From positions 1 to 30,413 of the forward strand of contig CAZGSV010000025.1 in NCBI GenBank assembly GCA_964528605.1: a stretch of 30,413 nt of DNA, written 5' to 3'. The position numbers were made by a program, and so were the translations under genes. Every line of letters begins with the position of its first letter. Position 1 is the first letter of the stretch. The notes beneath the pieces are model-generated. The model did no database searches, was not told where the DNA came from, and worked only from the letters and a program-made list of their open reading frames with translations. The stretch comes from CAZGSV01 sp964528605. GTDB taxonomy: Bacteria > Armatimonadota > Zipacnadia > CAZGSV01. Positions 6,437-14,143 of the stretch are shown in pieces.

Positions 6437-9400
6437 GGCGCCTCGCGGCAGCAGCCGCCCAGAGGAGGTCGTAGCGCTGGGCGACAAGCGTGTCGTCTCT
6501 TGTCTTCTCGTAGGCGTCATGGCTTGGCTGGCGTTGGCGGCCGGCCTGGCCGCAGGCCAGCCAGCCGGTCAGCCCACAAGCGCCCTGGACCTCCTGCGGG
6601 CCGCCTCCCAACTGCCCCTGCCTACCTGGAAGTTCTGCCCCGGCCTATCTCCTGAAGCGCCGTCGCCCGCCCTCGACGACAGCGGCTGGGCCGACGCGGT
6701 CCTCCCCCACACAGGGCCGCCAGCTGCCTACGCCGGCTGGTACCGGACCCGCCTTACCGTCCCTGACCGCGCCGGCTCCGTGCCCCTGGCCGGCCTGACC
6801 CTTACGCTCAACGTCCTGGCCGAGGGCAGCGGCGAGGTCTTCGTGGACGGCGCTGGCCGTGGCGCCTTCGCGCAGCAGTGCACGCCCATAGTGCTGACCG
6901 ACCGCGCGGAACCGGCCCGCACATTCCTCATCGCCATCCGCGTGGACAATCCCCGGGGCGCTCCCTGCCTCCTTGACGCCTACCTGGCCGTCGAGCCCTT
7001 GGCGACGCTGCTCGTGGACATCCATGACGCGCACCGCGTAGCCGTCGGCCGCCCTGACGAGGCCGGGCTTCTTCTGGTGGTCGAACGCGCGTTGAACCTC
7101 CTCAACTTCTCCGAGCCCGGCCCGCAGAACGAGCGACTGCGAGAGTCCGCTGCCCGCGCCCGCGAGGCCCTCGGGCCCGCCGCCAGCGCCGCCGGCCAGT
7201 ACCAGGCCACGCTGCTCGGCCAAGCGAGCATCGAGCCTGGCTGGCTCTGGCTGCCGGGTCCTGAGCGCTACCGTGACCTCTTCGCCGGCGTCCTCGCCCT
7301 GATGGACCAGTACCCCCTCTTCCGCTTCGCGCAACCGGCGGCGCTGCCCTACTGGTCCGTGGACATGAGCGATCCCGCCCTCTTCCGGCAACTGCGCGAG
7401 CGCGTGCGGCAGGGGCGCTGGGAGGTGGTCGGCGGCGCCTGGACCGACGCCGACTGCATGTTGCCCGGCGGCGAATCCCTGGTAAGGCAGTTCCTTTACG
7501 GCAAACAATACCTCCATGACCGCCTCGGTGTGGACGTCCGCGTTGCCTGGCTGCCCGAATCCCTCGGCTACAGCCGCAACCTCCCCCAGATCCTCAAGAA
7601 GAGCGGCATAGACTACTTCCTCACCGCACAGATGGCCTGGAACGACACCAACCCATTCCCGCACCATCTCTTCTGGTGGAACAGCCCCGACGGCTCCTCC
7701 GTGCTCTCCTACCTTCCGTACGGCGGGCCGGGCGGCCCCCTGAGGGCCGAGAGCGTCATCAATCAGGTAAAGGGGCTCGAGCACGAGACCGGCCATCGCG
7801 ACGTGCTCGTCCTCTTCGGCGGAGCCGCGGGCCCGGGCCTCCGGGCGGAAGACCTGGAGTCGCTCCCCCAACTCAAGCAACGAGACGTCTTTCCGCAGGT
7901 GACCATGGGCCAAGCGACAAGATGGTTCGATCGCATACCCACCAAGGTGCGCGAGAACCTGCGCGTGTGGAACGATGAACTCTACCTTGAGTACGACCGC
8001 GAGGCCTACACCTCCGGCGCCGCCCTCAAGAAGGCCAACCGCGACACCGAAGTCCTGCTGCGCCAGGCCGAGCAGTGGTCCGCCATCGCCAGCCTCCTAG
8101 GCCGCCACTATCCAGCGGACCCACTCGCCGAAGCCTGGAGGCTGACCCTGGGCAACCAATCCCGCGCCGTGCTCGGCGTAGTCGGCGCGGCGCCCGTCTA
8201 CCTCACCGCAACCGACGCCTACGAGCGCGCCTGCGAACTGGCGCGCGCCGCCCTCAACCAATCGCTCCAAGCCATCGCCGACAACGTCAATAGCCGCGGC
8301 CTCTCCTCGCCCCTGCTTGTCTTCAACCCCCACTCGTGGCCCTGCTCCGGCCTCGTGCAGGTCGAGCCGCCGGGACCAGGCCCTTGGCAGGTGGCCGACA
8401 CCTCCGGCGCTCCCGTGCCCACTCAACTCACCACGACTGACGCCGGCACTCCACTGGTATTGTTCCTGGCGACCGATGTCCCCCCCTGCGGTTACCTCGC
8501 CTATCAGTTGGAGCCGGGCGAGCCCGCGCGCGCCCGCGAAACCAAGGTCCGCGCCACTCAGGAAGTAGTCGAGAATGAGTTCCTCGAGGCCCGCGTAGAC
8601 TCCCAAACGGGCGAAATCAGTTCCCTCTTCGACAAGCAGTATCAGCGCCAAGTGCTCATCCTCGGCCAGAGCGGCAACCAACTCCAACTCCTCGAGGAGC
8701 CCTCGCCGGCGCAGCGAGGGGCAATCCCTGGCCGCGACACCGCCTATTCCGTCATCAGGCGCGTCGAGTCGATCGGCGTGCTCGAAAGCGGGCCCGTCCG
8801 CGCAGCCATAAGGGTGACCAGGTCCAGTTTCTCCGCTCGCGGCCGCCGCAGCCGCTATACCCAAGACATCATGCTCGCCGCCGGCAGCCGCCGTCTCGAC
8901 ATCCGCAACCGCATAGACTGGCAGGAGGAGAACTGCCTGCTCAAAGCCGCCTTCCCCATAGGCATTATGGAGCCGCAAGCCACCTACGACACCCCCTTCG
9001 CGGCGGTCACTCGCGCCACGGGCATGGACACGCCCTTGGAGCGCGCCCGCTGGGAAGTCCCCGTCCAGAAATGGGCCGACCTCTCCGACGCCGCCTATGG
9101 CGTCAGCCTGCTCAATGAGGGCAAGTACGGCGCCGACATCCACAACGGCATCATGCGCCTCACGCTTCTACGCGGCGTCAGGCCCACCGACCCCGCCGCC
9201 GACCGGGGGCTTCACGAGTTTGTCTACTCGCTCTACCCGCACACGGGCGACTGGCGCCGGGGCACGGTCGCGCAGGCGAACGAGTTGAACGCGCCTCTCC
9301 TGTGCCTGCAAACTGCCTCGCGCGAAGGGCCTCTCCCCCCCCGGCATTCGTTCTTCGCCGTCAATGCCGGCAACGTGGTCCTCGAGGCCCTGAAACAAGC

Positions 9401-9602
9401 CGAGGACGGCAGCGGCCTAGTGCTCCGCCTGGTCGAGTACTACGGGAATGCGGGCGCCATCGAGATCATCACCCCCAACCGGCCCAAGCGCGTGTCTCTG
9501 CTCAACCTCCTCGAGGAGGAGCAGTCCGCGCTGCCGGCGGAAAGCCCGCTGCGCGTCCCCGTGGGGGCGTATGAGATTGTCACTCTGAAACTTGAGTTCT
9601 GA
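6435..9602 (+). CDS. Exported GH38 alpha-mannosidase-like protein with substituted active-site residues
   Basis: The 1055-residue protein follows the GH38 architecture: a signal segment (VVSCLLVGVMAWLALAAG), an N-terminal beta-sandwich (about 50-190), the GH38 catalytic fold (about 250-545), a helical middle domain, and a long C-terminal beta-sandwich. Family landmarks are GRWEVVGGAW, GGESLVRQFLYGKQY, LGYSRNLPQILKKSGIDYFLT and DELYLEY. GH38 enzymes use a Zn ion bound by HxD, Asp and His. Here HxD is SIE (Ser265, Glu267), the acid/base motif PDxFG is PESLG (Glu375), and the His of EYHRG is Asp521; only the nucleophile-position Asp340 is kept. It may be inactive, use another metal, or have changed specificity. 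The start is uncertain: ATG 6435 is conservative, an ATG lies at 6354, and a Shine-Dalgarno at 6461-6468 points to CTG 6477. A penicillin-acylase-family gene follows after 56 nt. Confidence 0.8.
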   Translation: MAPRGSSRPEEVVALGDKRVVSCLLVGVMAWLALAAGLAAGQPAGQPTSALDLLRAASQLPLPTWKFCPGLSPEAPSPALDDSGWADAVLPHTGPPAAYAGWYRTRLTVPDRAGSVPLAGLTLTLNVLAEGSGEVFVDGAGRGAFAQQCTPIVLTDRAEPARTFLIAIRVDNPRGAPCLLDAYLAVEPLATLLVDIHDAHRVAVGRPDEAGLLLVVERALNLLNFSEPGPQNERLRESAARAREALGPAASAAGQYQATLLGQASIEPGWLWLPGPERYRDLFAGVLALMDQYPLFRFAQPAALPYWSVDMSDPALFRQLRERVRQGRWEVVGGAWTDADCMLPGGESLVRQFLYGKQYLHDRLGVDVRVAWLPESLGYSRNLPQILKKSGIDYFLTAQMAWNDTNPFPHHLFWWNSPDGSSVLSYLPYGGPGGPLRAESVINQVKGLEHETGHRDVLVLFGGAAGPGLRAEDLESLPQLKQRDVFPQVTMGQATRWFDRIPTKVRENLRVWNDELYLEYDREAYTSGAALKKANRDTEVLLRQAEQWSAIASLLGRHYPADPLAEAWRLTLGNQSRAVLGVVGAAPVYLTATDAYERACELARAALNQSLQAIADNVNSRGLSSPLLVFNPHSWPCSGLVQVEPPGPGPWQVADTSGAPVPTQLTTTDAGTPLVLFLATDVPPCGYLAYQLEPGEPARARETKVRATQEVVENEFLEARVDSQTGEISSLFDKQYQRQVLILGQSGNQLQLLEEPSPAQRGAIPGRDTAYSVIRRVESIGVLESGPVRAAIRVTRSSFSARGRRSRYTQDIMLAAGSRRLDIRNRIDWQEENCLLKAAFPIGIMEPQATYDTPFAAVTRATGMDTPLERARWEVPVQKWADLSDAAYGVSLLNEGKYGADIHNGIMRLTLLRGVRPTDPAADRGLHEFVYSLYPHTGDWRRGTVAQANELNAPLLCLQTASREGPLPPRHSFFAVNAGNVVLEALKQAEDGSGLVLRLVEYYGNAGAIEIITPNRPKRVSLLNLLEEEQSALPAESPLRVPVGAYEIVTLKLEF
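6461..6468 (+). promoter_or_regulatory. Shine-Dalgarno inside the annotated 5' end of the GH38-like gene
   Basis: AGAGGAGG is the only strong ribosome binding site near the start of this gene. The only codon at a suitable distance in frame is CTG 6477 (8 nt). Starting there gives a compact signal peptide beginning GDKRVVSCLLVG. The next ATG in frame (6519) is 50 nt away and would remove the basic n-region. Confidence 0.45.
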
Positions 9603-9654
9603 GGCACCCTGCCTTACGCTGCGCCTAGCGCCACCCATATCGCGATCCTCTTCG

Positions 9655-9662
9655 GGAGGTGA
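9655..9662 (+). promoter_or_regulatory. Shine-Dalgarno of the penicillin-acylase-family gene
   Basis: GGAGGTGA is a near-perfect anti-16S match ending 5 nt before GTG 9668. It overlaps the earlier in-frame GTG 9659, which is therefore unlikely to be the start. Confidence 0.7.
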
Positions 9663-9667
9663 AGTTC

Positions 9668-12010
9668 GTGCGCGTGCAACTGATTAAGCGGCTCGGCCTG
9701 GCCCTCGTCGTTCTCTTGCCGCTGACCGCCTGCCTACCGGCGCTCGCCGCGCTCAGCAAGAGCGAGGTCGCAACACCCTGGGGAACCAAGATCACCATAG
9801 TTCTGGATGACTACGGCGTCCCGCACGTCTCCGCGGCCACCCTCAGGGATGCCTTCTTCGGCAACGGCTACGCGGTCGCTCAGGACCGGCTCGTGCAACT
9901 CGCCAAGTACCGCCTCTCTGGTTGGGGACGGCTGGCCGAAGTCACTGGCCCCTCGGCGGTCAGCGAGGATAAGGAGACGCGCCTGCTCCTCCCTCCGAGA
10001 GAGCAGATGGAGCAGGAGATCGCTTCCCTGCCCCCGGAGCTCTCCACCGGCGTGCGCGCCTATGCCGACGGCATCAACGCCTACGTCGCCGAGGCCCAGA
10101 GCGCCGCAACGCTGCCTTCCGAGTTCGAGGCGTTCAAGGAGGGCTGGACTCCCTGGGAGCCGCTGGACACCGTCGCCGTCGGCACCATGATGGCCCGTCG
10201 CTTTGGCGGCGAGGGCGGCGAGGAGTTGCGCAACGTCCGCCTGCTCCAAGCCCTCAAGGAGCGCTTCGGCGATCAGGCCATGAGCGTCTTCAACGACTTC
10301 CTCTGGCTCAACGACCCCGCCTCGCCCACGACCATTCCCGCCGCCGAAAGCCCAGCCCGGCCGCAGGCCGCGGCCCAGCATTCGGCCCCCCCTGACCTCG
10401 CGCTGCGGGCCGACGGCGCCCTGCTCGACCGCGTCTATGCCGAGTACTTCGGGCCCGAGGTGCGCGCCCGCCGCGCCGCCCTCGGCGTGCCCGACAAGAT
10501 GGGCTCCTATGCCTGGGTCGTGGCACCCAGCCGCTCCGCCGGCGGCAATCCCCTGCTGCTGGGCGGCCCGCAGATGGGCTTCTCCGTGCCGCAGATCGCG
10601 CACGAGATCCACCTTATGGCGCCCGGCCTCAACGTCATCGGCATGGGCTTCGCCGGCGTCCCCGGCGTGCTCATCGGCCACAATGACTGCCTCGCCTGGA
10701 CCACTACCTCGGCCATCGGCGACGCCATAGACACTTTCGCCGAGCAGACCGATCCCCACAACCCGCACCGCTACCTCTATCGCGGCGAATGGCGCGATAT
10801 GACCCTCCGCCTCGAAACCATCAAGGTCAAAGGCGCCGACCCTGTCACGCTCGAGATCTACTCGACCGTCCACGGGCCCGTGATGGAGTGGGACACCAAG
10901 AACAACATCGCCTATTGCTGGCAGGCGACCTTCGGCGGCAAGGAGTTCGGCACGCTCGAGGCCATCACCGGCTTCAACCGCGCCCGCAACCTCTCCGAGT
11001 TCGCCGCCCTCGCCGCCAAGATCACCACCTCGCACAACTTCTTCTGCGCCACCGTGGACGGCGACATCGGCTTTTGGTACTGCGGCCGTTACCCCCGCCG
11101 CGCCCCCGGCTTCGACTACCGCTTCCCCGTCCCCGGCACCGGAGAGGCTGACTGGCGCGGCGTGGTCGCCTTCGACGAGCAGCCGCAGATCATCAACCCC
11201 AAGCAGGGCTTCCTCGCCAGTTGGAACAACAAGCCCGCCGTTTGGTGGGACTGCTCCGACACGCCGGTGTGGGGTGCCGTTCAGCACGTGCAGGAGATCA
11301 TCTCGCGCCTTGAGCGCGACCCCCTAGTCACTTTCGAGGACATGCGCCGCATCGCCATGGAGATCGGCCTCAATGACGTCAACGTCGCCGCCTTCCTGCC
11401 GCCGCTGCTGCGTGCCGCGGAGAACACGGGAGCGGACAGCGACCCCGACCTCCACTTCGCCCTCCAGCAACTCCGCGGCTGGAACTGGCTCGCCGACGAC
11501 GGCAGCGTGCCCAAGCGCATCTTCGAGACCTGGCTCTCTTCCCTCAGGACCGAGATCTTCGCGGAGGAAATGGGCGACGCGCTCAACCAGTTTCCCGTCT
11601 CCTACCTGGTCCAGCCCAGCGCCGTGCTCCACGCGCTTCTGGGTGCCGAGTCGTCGGTGCCCCTCTCGCGCGACTATCTCAACGGGCGCACCAAGGACGA
11701 GGTCACTATAGCCGCGCTCCGCAAGGCACTTGAGCAACTGGCGTCTCAAGATCCCGTGCGCGCCCACTGGACCTACAAGCAGGGCACCATTGACCTGGTC
11801 CCGCTTCCTCCCATACCACGCACCAACCGCGGCACCTACATCCAGATCGTCGAACTCGCCAAGCCCGAACTGCGCAGCGTCAACATCTGCCCCCCGGGCC
11901 AGAGCGAGGCCCCCAACTCGCCGCACTACGGCGACCAGCGCGAACTCGCAGCCCTCTTCGCCTTCAAGCCCATGCTCTATCTGCCCAGCCAGTTGGGACT
12001 GACGCCGTAG
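9668..12010 (+). CDS. Penicillin acylase (amidase) family Ntn hydrolase, probable lipoprotein
   Basis: This 780-residue protein has the layout of the penicillin acylase family: an exported precursor cut autocatalytically into two chains, with the new N-terminal Ser of the beta chain as nucleophile. The N-terminus (KRLGLALVVLLPLTAC) is a signal peptide with lipobox LTAC, so Cys22 may be lipidated. The alpha-chain signature GVPHVSAATLRDAFFGNGYAVAQDR, split here as GVPHVSA and GYAVAQDRLVQL, is present. The cleavage site is MG-SYAW with Ser280, followed by the GGNPLLLGGPQM loop, GVPGVLIGHNDCLAW, NFFCATVDGDIGFWYCG and the oxyanion-type Asn in ASWNNKP. Family substrates include beta-lactams, acyl-homoserine lactones and other amides; the substrate here cannot be told. 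GTG 9668 is set by the Shine-Dalgarno. It probably shares a transcript with the GH38-like gene. Confidence 0.92.
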   Translation: MRVQLIKRLGLALVVLLPLTACLPALAALSKSEVATPWGTKITIVLDDYGVPHVSAATLRDAFFGNGYAVAQDRLVQLAKYRLSGWGRLAEVTGPSAVSEDKETRLLLPPREQMEQEIASLPPELSTGVRAYADGINAYVAEAQSAATLPSEFEAFKEGWTPWEPLDTVAVGTMMARRFGGEGGEELRNVRLLQALKERFGDQAMSVFNDFLWLNDPASPTTIPAAESPARPQAAAQHSAPPDLALRADGALLDRVYAEYFGPEVRARRAALGVPDKMGSYAWVVAPSRSAGGNPLLLGGPQMGFSVPQIAHEIHLMAPGLNVIGMGFAGVPGVLIGHNDCLAWTTTSAIGDAIDTFAEQTDPHNPHRYLYRGEWRDMTLRLETIKVKGADPVTLEIYSTVHGPVMEWDTKNNIAYCWQATFGGKEFGTLEAITGFNRARNLSEFAALAAKITTSHNFFCATVDGDIGFWYCGRYPRRAPGFDYRFPVPGTGEADWRGVVAFDEQPQIINPKQGFLASWNNKPAVWWDCSDTPVWGAVQHVQEIISRLERDPLVTFEDMRRIAMEIGLNDVNVAAFLPPLLRAAENTGADSDPDLHFALQQLRGWNWLADDGSVPKRIFETWLSSLRTEIFAEEMGDALNQFPVSYLVQPSAVLHALLGAESSVPLSRDYLNGRTKDEVTIAALRKALEQLASQDPVRAHWTYKQGTIDLVPLPPIPRTNRGTYIQIVELAKPELRSVNICPPGQSEAPNSPHYGDQRELAALFAFKPMLYLPSQLGLTP

Positions 12011-12127
12011 AGACGCTGGCGGCCAGTCGTAGGGACGGCATCTTACTTGTCCGCCCGAGGAGGATCGCGTCCGCCTCTCTGAGCGCGTCTGGCGGAGCGT
12101 TCTGAGCCGACCGCGAGAGCGGAAGCC

Positions 12128-12481
12128 CTACAGATAAGACAGGTGCCGCGCCGCCTCCGCGTTGCCAGGATCCAGTTCGAGCACCTTCTCCAGTTCGGCC
12201 TTGCCCTCTTCGGTCTGGTCGAGCATCAGCAGCATCTTCGCGTACGCGAGGCGGGCCGGGGCCGAATCGGGGTGGTCTGCGGCCGCGCGCACGAACTGCT
12301 CCAGGCTCGCCTCAAACTCCCCCGTGTTGAGTAAGCAGTGCGCTATGCCGAGTCGAGCGGCTAGCACGCCCGGCTCCGCCTCCAGGATCTTCTCGTACAG
12401 TGGCATGGCCTCGGCGTAGGCGCCGTGCACGCGGTGTTGCTCCGCCTGCTCCAGCATCTGTCTCAGTTCACAGACGGCCAC
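12128..12481 (-). CDS. Small tetratricopeptide-repeat protein
   Basis: This 117-residue protein is made almost wholly of about three TPR units, recognisable from the W/L-G-A-Y-A-P spacing: AEAMPLYEKILEAEP, LGIAHCLLNTGEFEASLEQF with its following DHPDSAPARLAYAKM, and EEGKAELEKVLELDPGNAEAA. TPRs form helical scaffolds for protein binding; there is no signal peptide and no catalytic motif, so a specific role cannot be given. GTG 12481 starts 3 nt after the fmt stop, and its Shine-Dalgarno (GGGAGGG) lies in the last fmt codons, so it is coupled to fmt and is the last gene of the gmk-coaBC-priA-def-fmt operon. This gene is not a usual member of that operon. Confidence 0.85.
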   Translation of the reverse strand: MAVCELRQMLEQAEQHRVHGAYAEAMPLYEKILEAEPGVLAARLGIAHCLLNTGEFEASLEQFVRAAADHPDSAPARLAYAKMLLMLDQTEEGKAELEKVLELDPGNAEAARHLSYL

Positions 12482-12484
12482 TGG

Positions 12485-13444
12485 CTAACCCTCCCGCGGC
12501 GGCCACTCGTCCGACACCCGGTCACCGGGGCGCAGCCTCAACCCCTGCGCCAGCGCGGCTCCAGGCATCCGCTTGCGTCCCTCAAGTTGACCTTCTCGCA
12601 GCAGCAGGGCACCATCACCTGCGGCGACCACCACCCCATCCTCCACCACCGCCACCACCCTTCCCGGCGCGGGAAGGGGCTCGTCGCTCTCCAGAACTGT
12701 AGCACAATAGAACTTCAGCCGTCGACCCCCCAACTGCGTCCACGCGCCCGGGATCGGGCTCGCCGCTCTCACCACGCTCGCCACCGCCTCCGCCGGCCGG
12801 CTCCAATCCAGCAAATATGCCTCCTCCGCCACCTTGGGCGCGTAGCTAGCCCGTGAATGGTCCTGGCCGACCTGCCCGACCAATCCCCTCTCCAGCCGCG
12901 ACAGCCCCCCCAGCAGCAGGTCCGCCCCCAAGCGCGCTAGCCTGACCTTCAAGGTTCCGCGGTCGTCGCAGTCGCGCACCGCGCAGGCGGCGCTCCCCAG
13001 CACCGGCCCCGCGTCCATCTTGGCCGTCATCCGCACTATCGAGACCCCTACGCGCCGCGCGCCCGCCAGCAGCGCGTGCTCCAGTGGCGCCGCCCCACGC
13101 CACTCGGGCAGCAGCGAGAAGTGCACGTTTACGCCCCCCCAGCGGGGCACGGCCAGCAGCCACCGCGACAGTATCTGCCCGAACGCAACGACCACGAGAG
13201 CGTCCGGGCCTGCCGCTGAGATGCGCTCCGCCGCCTCAGGCGCGCTCGCCCGCTCCGGCTGAATCAGCGGAAGGCCAAGCGAGAGCGCCGCCTTCTTTAC
13301 CGGCGGCGCCTTTGGCTTCTGCCCGCGCCCGGCGGGCGCATCGGGCGCAGTGACCACCAAAGCCACCTCGTGCCCTGCGCCGCACAGCGCCGCCAGCGAA
13401 GGCACCGCCTCCTGCGGCGTGCCGAAGAAGACTACTCTCGCCAC
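12485..13444 (-). CDS. fmt: Methionyl-tRNA formyltransferase
   Basis: This 319-residue enzyme formylates initiator Met-tRNA using 10-formyl-tetrahydrofolate. The N-terminal Rossmann-like domain (1-200) begins with VVFFGTPQEAVPSL and contains the catalytic segment VNVHFSLLPEWRGAAPLEHA (conserved Asn, His and SLLPxxRGAAP), the KMDAGPVLG loop with its Asp, and Ala-rich helices. The C-terminal OB-like domain (about 205-319) binds tRNA and includes SPIPGAWTQLGGRRLKFY. The start is GTG 13444, with GGGGG 8 nt upstream. Def lies 72 nt upstream in the same direction, the standard def-fmt pair that supplies and removes N-formyl groups. Length and motifs are normal. Confidence 0.96.
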   Translation of the reverse strand: MARVVFFGTPQEAVPSLAALCGAGHEVALVVTAPDAPAGRGQKPKAPPVKKAALSLGLPLIQPERASAPEAAERISAAGPDALVVVAFGQILSRWLLAVPRWGGVNVHFSLLPEWRGAAPLEHALLAGARRVGVSIVRMTAKMDAGPVLGSAACAVRDCDDRGTLKVRLARLGADLLLGGLSRLERGLVGQVGQDHSRASYAPKVAEEAYLLDWSRPAEAVASVVRAASPIPGAWTQLGGRRLKFYCATVLESDEPLPAPGRVVAVVEDGVVVAAGDGALLLREGQLEGRKRMPGAALAQGLRLRPGDRVSDEWPPREG

Positions 13445-13516
13445 TTAGGGTGCCCCCGAGGGAGAAGTGTGCCGACTCCCGCCACCGCGCCCAGGCCGAT
13501 CGCCCGGCGCCCGCTG

Positions 13517-14098
13517 CTACATCTCTTGCGGTCCGTGGCGGCGCTCGCGCAACTTGAGCAGGAAATCAAGCGCTTCTTCCAACGTGGTGTAACGGCGCTC
13601 GTAGAGAAAAGTGTCCTCCTCGTTCTCCGGTTCCACGCGCACCAGCCAGTGCACCGTATCCGGTTTGCACAGGTCCACAAACAGGCGGCCACTGAGGTGG
13701 TCCGCCTCGTGGCACAGGCACCGCGCCAGCAAGCCTTCGGCGGCCAGACTCACCTTCTTGCCCTTCTCGTCCAGAGCCGAGACCCGCACCGCCGCCGGCC
13801 GCTCGACTTCCGCCCGCAGCCCCGGCAGCGACAGGCAACCCTCCACCTCGCTTACCCGCTCACCGCTCTGCCATACCAGCCGCGGGTTCACCAGGCGCTG
13901 GACCTCCTCCTCCACGCGACAGACCACCAGGCGCAACGGCACCCCAACCTGCGGCGCTGCTAGGCCCAGCCCCTCTTCCTCCTCCAACGCCTCCGCCATC
14001 TCATCCAGAAACCGGCGGACCTCCTTGTCAATGCGCTTCACCGGCTTGGCGCGCTTGCGCAGCACCGGGTCGCCGTAAGTCAGCACTTCCAGGGCCAT
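13517..14098 (-). CDS. def: Peptide deformylase
   Basis: This 193-residue metalloenzyme removes the formyl group from nascent peptides. All three family motifs are intact: motif 1 GLGLAAPQVG, motif 2 EGCLSLPG (metal-ligand Cys) and motif 3 CHEADHLSG (HExxH: two His ligands and catalytic Glu). After motif 3 a C-terminal extension of about 45 residues (VHWLVRVEPENEEDTF onward) is longer than in most bacterial PDFs and ends in a charged helix. ATG 14098 has a purine-rich AGGAGAGG region upstream. It lies 45 nt after priA and 72 nt before fmt in one operon. Confidence 0.96.
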   Translation of the reverse strand: MALEVLTYGDPVLRKRAKPVKRIDKEVRRFLDEMAEALEEEEGLGLAAPQVGVPLRLVVCRVEEEVQRLVNPRLVWQSGERVSEVEGCLSLPGLRAEVERPAAVRVSALDEKGKKVSLAAEGLLARCLCHEADHLSGRLFVDLCKPDTVHWLVRVEPENEEDTFLYERRYTTLEEALDFLLKLRERRHGPQEM

Positions 14099-14143
14099 CT
14101 CGCCTCTCCTCTTGCTCCTCCTGCCCTACCACTTAGTCAACAA

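Noticed and set aside
6645..7913. Minus-strand open frame (422 codons) opposite the GH38-like gene
   Set aside because: No recognisable domain and composition typical of an antisense frame.
9734..11287. Minus-strand open frame (517 codons) opposite the penicillin-acylase-family gene
   Set aside because: Low-complexity Gly/Ala/Glu/Val sequence; shadow of the real gene.
12011..12127. Possible bidirectional terminator between the acylase gene and the TPR gene
   Set aside because: Only weak short complementarities (TCCGCC/GGCGGA with a 15-nt loop) and no U tract; not enough to call.
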